Shown piece after piece: positions 17,314 through 26,591 of a DNA stretch of 45,543 nucleotides. The DNA lies in assembly GCA_029560455.1 (NCBI GenBank), contig JAKQKW010000009.1, forward strand, positions 1 through 45,543. The letters are read 5' to 3'. The notes below the pieces were generated by a model, which did not search any database, had not been told where the DNA came from, and saw only the letters and a list, made by a program, of their open reading frames with translations. Made by a program: the position numbers and the translations under genes. The DNA comes from Candidatus Rifleibacteriota bacterium. Its GTDB lineage: Bacteria > Riflebacteria > Ozemobacteria > Ozemobacterales > Ozemobacteraceae. Positions within the stretch are counted from its first letter, which is position 1. Each line of letters opens with the position of its first letter.

Positions 17314-17927
17314 TGACCAAAGCCTGGTTCAAAAACCGTCTTAACGATCACTATCTGCAGAAATCACGGGTCGACGACTACCGCTCGCGTGCTGCTTACA
17401 AGCTTGAAGAAATTGACCAGAAATACCGGCTGATAAAGCCGGGTATGAAGATTCTTGATCTTGGCGCCGCCCCCGGCAGCTGGAGCCAGTATGCCCTGCG
17501 AAAAGTCAATGGTAAAGCTAGAATTATCGCCATCGACCTTCTTGAAATTGCCCCGATTGAAGGGGTGACCATTATTCAGGGCGACATACGTGCCCCCGAA
17601 AACCAGGCGAAGATAATTGAGCTGGCGCCTAACGGTCTTGACCTGATTTTAAGCGATATGGCCCCTGATACCACGGGCGTTCATTATGCCGACACAGAAA
17701 ATTCAGCGCTTCTTGTTCATCTGGCTCTGGATATAGCCGAGAAGCTTCTGAGACCTGGTGGAAATTTTGTCGCCAAGGTTTTTGAAGGGGTCGAATATCA
17801 GCAGCTTCTCCAGAGAACACGCAAACTCTTTGGTTTCGCCAAGTCGTATAACCCCAAAGCCTCACTAGCGCGCAGCCGCGAAATCTTTATGGTCGCTCAG
17901 GATTTTAAACCGCAGCCAGCGAAGTAA
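17313..17927 (+). CDS. rlmE: 23S rRNA (uridine 2'-O) methyltransferase RlmE/FtsJ
   Basis: The 204-residue protein matches RlmE (FtsJ/RrmJ) in length and motifs. It has the N-terminal SRAAYKLEEID, the SAM-binding loop DLGAAPGSWSQ at 49-59, and the catalytic K-D-K-E tetrad at K30, D115 (LSDMAPD), K155 (FVAKVFEG) and E190 (SREIFMVA). In Escherichia coli the enzyme methylates U2552 in the A loop of 23S rRNA on the 50S subunit. The ATG overlaps the stop of the phosphoesterase gene, so it is co-translated with it, an unusual pairing with no obvious functional link. Confidence 0.96.
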   Translation: MTKAWFKNRLNDHYLQKSRVDDYRSRAAYKLEEIDQKYRLIKPGMKILDLGAAPGSWSQYALRKVNGKARIIAIDLLEIAPIEGVTIIQGDIRAPENQAKIIELAPNGLDLILSDMAPDTTGVHYADTENSALLVHLALDIAEKLLRPGGNFVAKVFEGVEYQQLLQRTRKLFGFAKSYNPKASLARSREIFMVAQDFKPQPAK

Positions 17928-17966
17928 ACTCTGGCATGAAAATGACAACCTGCCGATAGATCTTAT

Positions 17967-18935
17967 ATGCAAAGCAATCTGTTGCATAAAGGTCAGACTC
18001 TGATCAACACCGTTAAACAGGTAAAAAAGTGCAGCTTCTGCAAACGCAGCAACCCTGTTGTTGCCAAATTCTGCGGAGGCTGTGGCCGCTCTACGCGTTT
18101 TTCTCATCTGGAAACTGAAGCCGTTGCCGCTGAAGATTTTTCCAATACAGACCACCGATCTGTCAAACCATCAGTCAGCCGCAAAAAAATAACCCTGCGA
18201 AAGTTTCTCTGTGCTTACCGTAAACTTACGGTGTTCTTTCTGCTGGTTTTACTGTTAGGCCTTTCCGGAGCACTTTACATTTCAAACCCTCTGCCGGCAG
18301 ATGAAAACACCGCCAGATGGTCTGACTTCAGAGCTTTTCTGGCCAGAAAACTTGAAGTTCCGCACTATGAACTGGACAGTGTATTTTTTCAACTCTTTGC
18401 ACAGACATCGGATGACAAAGCAATCATCACATGCGGGCAGGCAACCAGACTTGAAACATTCTTTCAGGAATCTTTCAGTCAGCCCGGCCTGTCGATTTTT
18501 CCGAATCCTTTTTTTGAAAAACCTTTGTCCGGAACCTTAAATACCCCTGCTTCTGAGTTCTTCTCTGACGTTCCGACAAGTCACCCTGTCTACACGGCAA
18601 TCGCCCCCCTTAAATCCCTTGGCGTGAGATGTGCCGACACCAGTAACAAAATCAGACCTGAAGAAAAAATTACATGGAACGAATGGAAACGTATCACCAG
18701 CGATCTGATGCAGACCCTTTCCCTCGAGACATCTTACATTGAACGTCTTTGCGCCGGCCGCAGCGGTGCGATGACAAATCTCGACATACGTAATTTTGCA
18801 GAGCATATGCGCGAAAAAATGTTCATAAAAAATACCGAACCACTTATCTACGCCCGTGAAACATTTTTTCCGAGCCGCCTCGAAGCCTTCGGAGTTTTGA
18901 GTTCTCTGCTGAAAGAACTCCAGGCAGGCATGTAA
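17967..18935 (+). CDS. Zinc-ribbon, single-span membrane protein with SLH-like domain
   Basis: The 322-residue protein starts with a zinc ribbon (C22, C25, C36, C39: CSFCKRSNP and KFCGGCGRS). A linker and one transmembrane helix at about 87-105 (LTVFFLLVLLLGLSGALY) follow, then an extracytoplasmic part. In it, residues about 198-250 look like an S-layer homology module (FFSDVPTSHPVYTAIAPLKS followed by KIRPEEKITWNEW). The ribbon would be cytoplasmic and the SLH-like domain periplasmic, which could bind peptidoglycan or an associated polymer. Function is unknown. It lies 39 bp after rlmE and converges on the exported SLH-like gene at 19078. No strong ribosome binding site precedes the chosen ATG. 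Confidence 0.68.
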   Translation: MQSNLLHKGQTLINTVKQVKKCSFCKRSNPVVAKFCGGCGRSTRFSHLETEAVAAEDFSNTDHRSVKPSVSRKKITLRKFLCAYRKLTVFFLLVLLLGLSGALYISNPLPADENTARWSDFRAFLARKLEVPHYELDSVFFQLFAQTSDDKAIITCGQATRLETFFQESFSQPGLSIFPNPFFEKPLSGTLNTPASEFFSDVPTSHPVYTAIAPLKSLGVRCADTSNKIRPEEKITWNEWKRITSDLMQTLSLETSYIERLCAGRSGAMTNLDIRNFAEHMREKMFIKNTEPLIYARETFFPSRLEAFGVLSSLLKELQAGM

Positions 18936-18973
18936 TAATAAATGCCTGCCGACAGGAATCAGGGAGGGGGTAC

Positions 18974-18995
18974 ATTCCGGGCTTAAACCCGGAAT
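18974..18995. repeat. Perfect intergenic palindrome (8-bp stem)
   Basis: Between two convergent genes the sequence ATTCCGGG CTTAAA CCCGGAAT forms an 8-bp perfect stem with a 6-base loop. No T-run follows on either side, so it is not a standard Rho-independent terminator. The flanking CATTCC and GGAATCCAGG resemble dispersed REP-type palindromes found between bacterial genes. It may end or protect both transcripts. Confidence 0.6.
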
Positions 18996-19077
18996 CCAGG
19001 AGTTTAATGCGATTGCCCTGCTAAACCGCGGCTGGTGTTGACAATCAATTGTCGTTACACACAGAGGATTGAAGGCT

Positions 19078-20733
19078 TTACATGCCCGAAGCGTATTCTT
19101 CAAATACCGGGCGCAGCTTAACTGCCAGATCACTCAGAGGTTCGTTACCGACATGAATTATCTCGTGAGCTTCCATAAAGCCTCTGGCAAAGCATGAGAG
19201 TTGATGATAACCCGGCTTTATTCCCTTGAAGGCAAAATTTCCCTCAGAATCGGTTCTAGTGGCCCTGGCGCCGATCTTAACCAGAACTTTTCCCAGCGGA
19301 TTCGCAGATTCTGAATGCAGTATTTTACCCGAAACACTTGTTAAAACCGGATTAAGGCTCAATTTTAAAGGGCCGCTCCGGTAACCGGTGCGATGTCTCA
19401 GCGACAGAGCGTCATAGCCCTCTGAATATACGGTAACATCAAGAACTTCGTCGGAGCCCGAAGAGAAGTAAAACTTTCCGTTCTCATCAGTTGTCAGCTG
19501 CCGTGTAGCAATCAAAACAGAAGCCCCTTTGACCGGGGTTCCAGTTACCGCATCGTAAACCGCACCTTCATAAGTCTCATTCGAGCTGGTTTTTTGTTGT
19601 GCAGCAGCAACAGATGGTTCTTCACAAATTTCTGAAGTATTTTCAGAGGCTGCTACGCATTCATCCGCTCTAACAAACTTTTCGGGAAAAGAGGTTTTCA
19701 CAATTGTTCCGTCGGACCGATTCGCAGCGTCCGGCAAAGTCGTCTCAGGCAATTTATCAGAGGCATTTTTGCTGTTAAGCAGGCCGGACTCTACCTTTTG
19801 TTCTGGCATTCCGAGCTCTTTCAAACGACTGCGCAGTGCCTCTCGGCCATTTTCAAGATTTTCTTTCGAGGCAATCAATGCTGCAGTTCGCGCCTGCGGT
19901 AAGGTTTCTCTGGACCGGTATTTTTTCTGAATTTTTATCATTCCTGCCGATGCAAGACCGTCTCTGAGCTCATAAGAGCCAGTCTGAACATAATTCTCGT
20001 TCATAAAATAGATATTTTGAACACTTCCAGATCGGAAATCGGGAATGAAATTACCTTCCGGGCTTACAGCATACCAGTTTTTCCGGTTGAATGAATATTG
20101 CCAGCCATTTACGCTTAGCGGCTTCAGGGTTCCCTTTGTTTTTATTCTGCCTGACTTGCCGTCAAAAACCACGAGAAGGCAATTTGAACCAAGGTATTCA
20201 ATTATTGATCCACCAATCTTTTTAACTTCACTGAAACTCATGGGTTTGTCAGGATCAAGCCGTTTTGCACCAAAGCCGTTGAGCGAACCTGTACCAGCAA
20301 GATATTTGAGTGAATTGAAGAGCCAGTGAGAAGCGGGGATATCATTAAAATCAGGCTCTATGCTTATCAGAACCGGGTAAAGGATCAGCTCATCACTGAG
20401 TTTTTCGAGCAGCCTGGCAAAATAAAACAATCCCTCGCCTCTTGTTATCTGCTTTTTCCATAGCCACTGACCATCCGGAAGACTGCTCATCAGACCACGG
20501 TCAACAACCGGTTTTGCGAATTCAGGAATTCCAGTATTCTCAGATGCCGGCTTGTTTGAATCCGGTTTTCTGACCGGTTCGAGAACTTTAATGACCCTTG
20601 CCATTTCTCTGACAAGAAATTCATTTGTTGCCTGATCAGATGACTCCAGCGCAGATGATTCGCCGATAAAACCCCAGATAACGGCAACGGCAAATACTGC
20701 AATAAAAATCAGATTTCGCCTGGCCTTTAACAT
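19078..20733 (-). CDS. Exported SLH-like protein with two carboxypeptidase-regulatory-like domains
   Basis: The 551-residue protein has an N-terminal signal or anchor helix (about 7-28, NLIFIAVFAVAVIWGFIG). An SLH-like module spans about 127-180 (DFNDIPASHWLFNSLKYLAG, then LDPDKPMSFSEVKKI) and may be preceded by a second at about 70-115. A central region is not recognised. Two tandem carboxypeptidase-regulatory-like beta-sandwich domains cover about 397-470 (GAVYDAVTGTPVKGASVLIA) and 470-545 (VSGKILHSESANPLGKVLVK). It is probably attached to the cell wall or outer envelope and displays beta-sandwich domains. It lies 86 bp downstream of the secretin on the same strand and may be co-transcribed. 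No enzymatic motif is seen. Confidence 0.75.
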   Translation of the reverse strand: MLKARRNLIFIAVFAVAVIWGFIGESSALESSDQATNEFLVREMARVIKVLEPVRKPDSNKPASENTGIPEFAKPVVDRGLMSSLPDGQWLWKKQITRGEGLFYFARLLEKLSDELILYPVLISIEPDFNDIPASHWLFNSLKYLAGTGSLNGFGAKRLDPDKPMSFSEVKKIGGSIIEYLGSNCLLVVFDGKSGRIKTKGTLKPLSVNGWQYSFNRKNWYAVSPEGNFIPDFRSGSVQNIYFMNENYVQTGSYELRDGLASAGMIKIQKKYRSRETLPQARTAALIASKENLENGREALRSRLKELGMPEQKVESGLLNSKNASDKLPETTLPDAANRSDGTIVKTSFPEKFVRADECVAASENTSEICEEPSVAAAQQKTSSNETYEGAVYDAVTGTPVKGASVLIATRQLTTDENGKFYFSSGSDEVLDVTVYSEGYDALSLRHRTGYRSGPLKLSLNPVLTSVSGKILHSESANPLGKVLVKIGARATRTDSEGNFAFKGIKPGYHQLSCFARGFMEAHEIIHVGNEPLSDLAVKLRPVFEEYASGM

Positions 20734-20819
20734 ATAATTTCTTGTCTGGTCCTTTGTTACATCTGAATTACTGATTTATCTGTCATTCCTGAGTTTTTGC
20801 CACCGGGAATTGCCATCCG

Positions 20820-23057
20820 CTACCTTAAACCAGCCTTTTTAATTTCTTTCTCTGACTGGGATAATGTAACGTTTTTACCGGCAGAATCGACAACATTAGG
20901 AGTGATAAGAATTACCATTTCGCTCTTTTCTTCTGTGTCAGAGTTATGCTCGATCCTTCTGGCCAACTTGCGCAGAATCGGTATCCTGCTGATAAATGGC
21001 AGAGGTCGTTTGGTCGTGGTTTTTTTATTGCGAATCAAACCACCGATAACAACCGTTTCCTTATCTTTTACTCTGACCATGGTTTTGATCTTTCTCTGGG
21101 CAGTCCAGGGTCTGGTTTCAATAATATCGAGCAGTTCGGTCAGGTCGATATCGACCTTCATCGTAATTTCATTATCCTGATGAATAAATGGCTGAACATT
21201 CAGCTTGATACCGACTTCTGCCTCACTCCAGTTGTCGCTGATAGAAACTGATGGGCTCGAGGTTCCGGCCGAAATAAAGTTGGTGGTAGCGTTTTTGATC
21301 GGAATTTTTTCAACAATGTCGATGCTGGCCTCTTCCTTGTCCATGCACCTCAAAGTCGGATTGGCCAGGGTTTTAATTCGATTGTTATCTTGAAATGCAG
21401 TAAAATTTGCAGGAATCACAATGCTCGATGCGCTGAAATTTGCAATGTCTGCAGTCTGAGCCAGCTGGTCAGGCAGCTTTATGCCCATCGATTCCATATC
21501 TTTACGCTTGATTTCGATAAGCCTGATATGAATCAATGCCTGGCGGGTCGGGTCAAGATCGAGCCTTCTGGCCATCTCGATAACGCGATTAACCGAAGTG
21601 GAAGGCCCTGAAACAAGGACCATATCGGTTCGCTTGTCGAAGGTGATTTTTACCCCTTCTTTTTCACCAAGGTTTTCTTTTATCAAAGCGATAAGCTCTT
21701 CAGGCTTGGTATTCAGAGGGCTGAAATATTCGCGTGAAAAAGAATCACCGGCGGTCATCATTTTGCCTTCAAGACTTCTGGCAGCTGTTTCATAAATATC
21801 AACCGCTTCTCTGTCACCAGTCAGAATAAGGTTTCCAAGGTCTTCCTGAGTTTTAACCCTGGCGGTTATATCACTGCTTACGGATTGAGAAATTATCGAA
21901 TTCAACTTATCGAAAGGCACCTGCAGAGGCAGAATCCTTACGACTTTTCCTTCAATCTGCCTTGAATTCTCGAGTGTCATCACCAGAAGCGTTTTTTCGT
22001 CAACGACAGCAAGAAAAAGATCATGCACTTTGATCAGGGTTTCAAAAGCTCTGCGAATGCTTATCTTCTGAAAGTAAATATTAACCTTGCGCTCTTTAAC
22101 ACTTTCAAGCGATTTATCGAGAGCGATATTTACTTCTGCGATCTGCCCCAGCGCCCGCAAAACGTCGCCCAGTGCCAGATTCGAAAGATCTGCGCCCTCA
22201 ACCTGATCTTTTTCAGATATTTTCAGCAGAGGGTTTTCGAGACGGGAAACCCAGATATCTCCGTCTTCGACGGTGATTGCATAGCCTGTGCGCGCAGCAA
22301 TCTGGCCTAAAGCCGCAAATGGGTCTTCAGCTGCAATATCAAGCTCGATTCTTGTCTGCACCGGATCGCGGAAGTGGATTGATCTGCCGGTCTGACGGGC
22401 AAGCTCACGCATCAGAGTCGCAGCATCAGAGTTGGTCACTTTGATCCGGGTCGGTTCATCGGCAGGGTCTCCATGCTGAACGGGCGATACGGTGCCGGTA
22501 TTCTCAGCCGGCTTCTTCGCTGTCGGCTTTTTCTTTTCGGCCGGATCAATAAGTGAATAAGAATCGCGCTTTTCAGCTTGAGAGGGTTCTTCTGCAGCAG
22601 AGAAGCTTATTTCCATCGAATTCTTGATGTATTTGATCGCTGGCAGCAAAGATCTTTTTAGAAAGAAGGTTGCGCGCAAAACCGGTGGATTTTCTGAAAT
22701 CTGGGTCAGTCTGGCCATTTTTACCGGACCACGCTCAAAATTCATCAGAAATGGGTTACTTTCGACTCTGGCACCGAGAATATCAGTATAGAACAGAGGA
22801 ATCGAGGATTCTTTACAAACTTTGGCCTTTATGGCCCCATCAAACGACAGAATGTATCGCCCATGCTGCTCTGAAGAATTGCCTTCAATGGTGCCCGGTA
22901 CAAAATCAAGCCGCAAAAAGCGACTGCCATCGCTCTGACCGAATGAATCGCCCAGACCGAAGGCAAAATAAACCACAAAAATCGCAGCAAGCGCTGTAGC
23001 AAAACGCGCTGCCGAAAAACTGCCCCGCATACGGTTGTTGAGTTTATAGAGTTTCAC
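20820..23057 (-). CDS. Secretin (GspD/PilQ family) outer-membrane channel
   Basis: The 745-residue protein has a signal or anchor helix at about 17-40 and an N-terminal beta domain at about 48-152, reminiscent of AMIN domains. A low-complexity linker is followed by an STN-like domain at about 205-275. Secretin N-domains cover about 285-500 and the secretin core about 505-722. Core hallmarks include VGIKLNVQPFIHQDNEITMK, ETVVIGGLIRNKK with PFISRIPILRKL, and EMVILITPNVV. Secretins form the outer-membrane gate of type IV pili and type II secretion. AMIN-like plus STN architecture and PilM/N/O genes next door favour PilQ over GspD. The start is a GTG at 23057 without a clear ribosome binding site; an ATG at 23030 is an alternative. 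It diverges from the ATPase operon by 110 bp. Confidence 0.92.
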   Translation of the reverse strand: MKLYKLNNRMRGSFSAARFATALAAIFVVYFAFGLGDSFGQSDGSRFLRLDFVPGTIEGNSSEQHGRYILSFDGAIKAKVCKESSIPLFYTDILGARVESNPFLMNFERGPVKMARLTQISENPPVLRATFFLKRSLLPAIKYIKNSMEISFSAAEEPSQAEKRDSYSLIDPAEKKKPTAKKPAENTGTVSPVQHGDPADEPTRIKVTNSDAATLMRELARQTGRSIHFRDPVQTRIELDIAAEDPFAALGQIAARTGYAITVEDGDIWVSRLENPLLKISEKDQVEGADLSNLALGDVLRALGQIAEVNIALDKSLESVKERKVNIYFQKISIRRAFETLIKVHDLFLAVVDEKTLLVMTLENSRQIEGKVVRILPLQVPFDKLNSIISQSVSSDITARVKTQEDLGNLILTGDREAVDIYETAARSLEGKMMTAGDSFSREYFSPLNTKPEELIALIKENLGEKEGVKITFDKRTDMVLVSGPSTSVNRVIEMARRLDLDPTRQALIHIRLIEIKRKDMESMGIKLPDQLAQTADIANFSASSIVIPANFTAFQDNNRIKTLANPTLRCMDKEEASIDIVEKIPIKNATTNFISAGTSSPSVSISDNWSEAEVGIKLNVQPFIHQDNEITMKVDIDLTELLDIIETRPWTAQRKIKTMVRVKDKETVVIGGLIRNKKTTTKRPLPFISRIPILRKLARRIEHNSDTEEKSEMVILITPNVVDSAGKNVTLSQSEKEIKKAGLR

Positions 23058-23167
23058 ACATCATTTTTCGGCATTATTGAGTTAATACTGAAGCATTAAA
23101 ATCAGCCTGCGTCTGCCGATTAATTGAGATATAATTAAGTTATAAACATTTCTTCTCAGGGATAACC

Positions 23168-24901
23168 ATGGCAAGATTAATTTCAGGGTCAGCTTTTCAG
23201 CGACCACTCGAACAGTTCTTCGAAGAAAAAGCGATTTTTGACAAGGCAACTCTCACTGCCTTGAAAAAAGTAGCAGCAGACTCTCGACTGCCTTTTGAAA
23301 CAGTATTGATAAGAGAAAGCGGGCTACCCGAAGAAACCCTTTTCAAACTTCTGGCGGAGGCTTATAATCTGCCGTTCTGCGAAACCGACGAGATCGTGCC
23401 ATTCGATGACCTGCCAGAGCGCTTAACCTCTATCTGCGCTCGCGAAAAATTGCTGGTAATCTCGCTGGCCGAAAAAAATCTGCTGCTGGCAACTTTTCAA
23501 CCTGCTCGTATCCGCAACATCAGCCCCTTGTTTGCCACACTTGGTTACGAAGCATCTTTTCAGATCACCACCTCTTCGCGTGTCGCTCTGCTGATCGCCC
23601 CGACCGAAGAAACCGATAGCCCGCAGGATGATCTTTTTTCAGGCATTCACTCGCTTGCCTCGACTCTCAAGGCTTCAGAAAACCGGCCCCGCGAAGCCGA
23701 AAAAATTAATGACATCAGCGTCAGCCTCGATACCCCTTCGGTTTCCGAACTGGTCAACAAAACCCTTCTTCTGGCCGTAAATCAGGGTGCAAGCGATATT
23801 CACGCTGAATCAACTCACAATGGAGCTCGAATCAGATTCAGAATTGACGGCGTTCTCATCGACCGGCTTGAAATTGATTCATCAACCGCTTCTGGCTTTT
23901 TCTCGCGCCTGATGATCATGTCGCATCTGGATATTACCGAAAAAGTGATGCCTCAGGATGGCAGTTTCAAGGTTAACTGCGAAGACCGCGAAGTCGAATT
24001 TCGTATCGCCTGTATGCCCGGCATCTTTGGGCAAAACATCGTTCTTCGCATTCTTTCAGGTTTCGAGAACATCAGACTCAATCTTGAAACTCTCGGCATG
24101 CTTTTCGACGAACTTGAAATCATTAAAAATGTTACCCGTTCCCCGCATGGAATGATTCTTGTAGCAGGCCCTACAGGCAGCGGCAAATCAACAACCCTGT
24201 ACAGCGTGCTCGAAACCCTGGCAGACCCGCGTCTAAAATTTATCACCATAGAAGATCCGGTAGAAAGACGCATACAGGGCGTGCAGCAGATTCAGGTAAG
24301 AGTGAACCGTAATGAACCCGAGCGCTCACTGACGTTTGCACGTGGGTTGAGAACAATTCTGCGCCTCGACCCCGATATCATCATGGTCGGAGAAATTCGT
24401 GACGCAGAAACTGCTCAAATTTCGATGCAGGCAAGTATGACCGGGCACCTGGTATTATCGACAGTTCATGCAAACTCATCTTCAGAAACACTACGACGCC
24501 TTCATAATATTGGCGTAGATTTTCATCTTCTGATGAGCTGCCTTAACCTGGTTTTTTCGCAGCGTCTGATGCGTAAGCTTTGCCCGGATTGCCGGAAACC
24601 ACGCGCCATAACGGCAACCGAAAAAGCTCTTTTTGGAAAAATGAATGTCGAACAGGTGTTCACAGCAAACGGCTGCCCGAACTGTATGAAAATGGGCTAC
24701 ACCGGCCGCACCGGGATTTTCGAGTTTTTGCCTGTTTCTGATGAAATGCGGGATCTCGTTGCCCAGAATGGTCTTACCGAAAGCATGAAATTCGTTCGCG
24801 AGCAGAGAATTCGCACCCTTTTTGAATCAGCTCTGATAAAGGTTGGGCGCGGAGTTACCGATTTCACCGAACTTGAAAGAGTGTGTGGGCCTTGTCTTTA
24901 A
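23168..24901 (+). CDS. Type II secretion/type IV pilus assembly ATPase (GspE/PilB)
   Basis: The 577-residue protein has an N-terminal MshEN-like region (about 25-145) and the secretion ATPase core. Visible motifs are Walker A GPTGSGKS at 334-341, Asp box ITIEDPVE at 359-366, Walker B DPDIIMVGEIRD at 401-412, His box GHLVLSTVHAN at 426-436, and the zinc-binding tetracysteine C472, C475, C503, C506. This hexameric cytoplasmic motor hydrolyses ATP to extrude pilin from the inner membrane. AGGGA lies 6 bases before the ATG. It heads a seven-gene operon. The tetracysteine distinguishes it from PilT retraction motors, none of which is seen in the window. Confidence 0.95.
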   Translation: MARLISGSAFQRPLEQFFEEKAIFDKATLTALKKVAADSRLPFETVLIRESGLPEETLFKLLAEAYNLPFCETDEIVPFDDLPERLTSICAREKLLVISLAEKNLLLATFQPARIRNISPLFATLGYEASFQITTSSRVALLIAPTEETDSPQDDLFSGIHSLASTLKASENRPREAEKINDISVSLDTPSVSELVNKTLLLAVNQGASDIHAESTHNGARIRFRIDGVLIDRLEIDSSTASGFFSRLMIMSHLDITEKVMPQDGSFKVNCEDREVEFRIACMPGIFGQNIVLRILSGFENIRLNLETLGMLFDELEIIKNVTRSPHGMILVAGPTGSGKSTTLYSVLETLADPRLKFITIEDPVERRIQGVQQIQVRVNRNEPERSLTFARGLRTILRLDPDIIMVGEIRDAETAQISMQASMTGHLVLSTVHANSSSETLRRLHNIGVDFHLLMSCLNLVFSQRLMRKLCPDCRKPRAITATEKALFGKMNVEQVFTANGCPNCMKMGYTGRTGIFEFLPVSDEMRDLVAQNGLTESMKFVREQRIRTLFESALIKVGRGVTDFTELERVCGPCL

Positions 24902-26016
24902 TTGATCAAATAAACGAATGGCTGCTGAAAAAAAGCCAGGTTAATATCCTGGAGCTTACCAGCTCCGGGTTACGCTGGATCTCCGGAACTTCCCTTGACA
25001 ATCGCTTTGCTCTGCACACTCTGGAAAAGCTTCAGACAGAAGAACCATATTTGGAAAAGACAGATGGAATTCCTAAACTCAACCGGGAAATTCTGATCAG
25101 GGATTTACGAAAAATCACCAGCTATCGTTTTCCGCTTGAAAAGCATGCTTCAATTGTTCTTTCCGATACGGTTTTCAATCTCGGAGATTTTCAAATTCCG
25201 GCAGTTGCCGTCAAATCAGGTTTCCTTCCACTCCTGGAGCGGGAAATCCATAAAAGCACAACAATGAATTATAAAGACTTTGCCGTCAGACATGAATTTG
25301 GCGAAAAGCGCGACAACCGGGTTCCGGTTCATTACTGTGCTTTGCATCGAGGTTTTCTGGACGAACTGAAAAAAGCCTGCAACGATGCCGGCTTAATTCC
25401 CCTGTCAATACAACCGGTATTTACCGGGCACGCACATATTCTTAAAGCTGCGGCTCCAGATTCCAGACACCCTTCAATTTTTCTGCATTTCGACAATGAC
25501 GCCCTTACGGCAGGCATTTATAACCGTGATGGCCTGCGGGCAGTGCATGTTATCAACTCGGGATTCAACGATCTTCTAAAAACACTCATGAACGCAAGGC
25601 AATGCAACCGCACCGATGCTTTTACAGAGCTTACCACCAGCCTTATCCTTCTTGACGACCCAAACTCTGACGCACAGAATGAAATCGAAACATATCGGAT
25701 TCTTGAAGCCACCTTCGTCGATTTCCTTCAGAAGGTTTACGGCTTTCTTCTTCTTTATTCAAACGATCATCCTGATGAATCAGGTTTTGTCAGAATAGTT
25801 TTATCAGGAGAGAGTACCAGGATCAGAAATATTGAAAAACTTGTTTCTGCCAACCTTGGTATTCCGGCTGTAATACTGAATTCAGTGATAGATCCGGCTT
25901 TTTCCACACTGTCTCTACCCGAATGCGAAACACCGGCAACTCTTACAGCCATTCTCGGCAATTTGCAGCTGGCTCCGTGGCGGCTTGAACGCTTCGACAG
26001 GATAATGGTCGCATGA
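24883..26016 (+). CDS. PilM/GspL-like actin-fold pilus assembly protein
   Basis: The 377-residue product begins at a GTG that overlaps the ATPase gene by 19 bp; a TTG nine bases later is also possible. It has no membrane helix. The alternating strand/helix pattern is that expected of the actin-like fold in PilM and the cytoplasmic half of GspL: an N-terminal VNILELTSSGLRWI, a central segment SIFLHFDNDALTAGIYNRDG, and later FVRIVLSGESTRIRNIEKLV with an ending like that of PilM. PilM binds PilN's cytoplasmic tail and links the ATPase to the inner-membrane platform. Motifs are divergent, so the call relies partly on position just before PilN- and PilO-like genes. Confidence 0.75.
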   Translation: MWALSLIDQINEWLLKKSQVNILELTSSGLRWISGTSLDNRFALHTLEKLQTEEPYLEKTDGIPKLNREILIRDLRKITSYRFPLEKHASIVLSDTVFNLGDFQIPAVAVKSGFLPLLEREIHKSTTMNYKDFAVRHEFGEKRDNRVPVHYCALHRGFLDELKKACNDAGLIPLSIQPVFTGHAHILKAAAPDSRHPSIFLHFDNDALTAGIYNRDGLRAVHVINSGFNDLLKTLMNARQCNRTDAFTELTTSLILLDDPNSDAQNEIETYRILEATFVDFLQKVYGFLLLYSNDHPDESGFVRIVLSGESTRIRNIEKLVSANLGIPAVILNSVIDPAFSTLSLPECETPATLTAILGNLQLAPWRLERFDRIMVA

Positions 26017-26591
26017 CTACAGCCTACGAATTCATCGACCGGGAAGAAAGACGCATCAGAATGCCGATTTATTCTGCAGCAATTGCTCTGGTTGCATCAG
26101 TAACCGCATTTGTTCTGCTTGCCGGCATGAATCATTCTTCGAGAACCCTTGAAAAAGAGTATGTTGCAGCATCGGAAAGAATGCAGAAAGAATCGCAGAG
26201 TTTCATCGACCGCGCGAGCGGCATGCTGCCGCAAGACGCACTTTTGAATGAGGTCGAACAGCAGGTAAATGCATACAATCTGAAAATAGGTGGTAAATTC
26301 AGCATCTGGACCAGATTATTTAACTCCATCGAAAATGCGATGCCGGAAGGTGCCCTTATCACTGCGATCGAAAACCCTTTTACTTCAAAAGCTCTTTTCA
26401 CTGCCGAAGATCGATTTTTCAGGTTCAGAGTCGTCGTTCAAAACACAGAACAGGCAAATGCCTTTTACATGAAATTGTCTGAAATCCATGCCTTCGAAAA
26501 CCTTAACTTCACCCCGCGCGGAGAAGTTAAAATTCAGGGCAGCACCGGCTTCAGCATTGATATTGAGTTCAGATTCAATGAAACAAACTGA
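26013..26591 (+). CDS. PilN-like inner-membrane pilus assembly protein
   Basis: The 192-residue protein has a short cytoplasmic tail (MTTAYEFIDREERRIRMP, possibly the PilM-binding peptide), one transmembrane helix at about 18-38, a coiled-coil-like segment to about residue 85, and a small ferredoxin-like periplasmic domain. This is the standard plan of PilN/GspL C-terminal proteins. Its start overlaps the preceding stop (ATGA). It should pair with the PilO-like product encoded next to form the alignment complex between the inner-membrane platform and the secretin. Confidence 0.8.
   Translation: MTTAYEFIDREERRIRMPIYSAAIALVASVTAFVLLAGMNHSSRTLEKEYVAASERMQKESQSFIDRASGMLPQDALLNEVEQQVNAYNLKIGGKFSIWTRLFNSIENAMPEGALITAIENPFTSKALFTAEDRFFRFRVVVQNTEQANAFYMKLSEIHAFENLNFTPRGEVKIQGSTGFSIDIEFRFNETN

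Noticed and set aside
19038..19060. TTGACA box and small inverted repeat GACAA-TCAA-TTGTC
   Set aside because: No -10 box follows at proper spacing, and no gene begins downstream on the plus strand.
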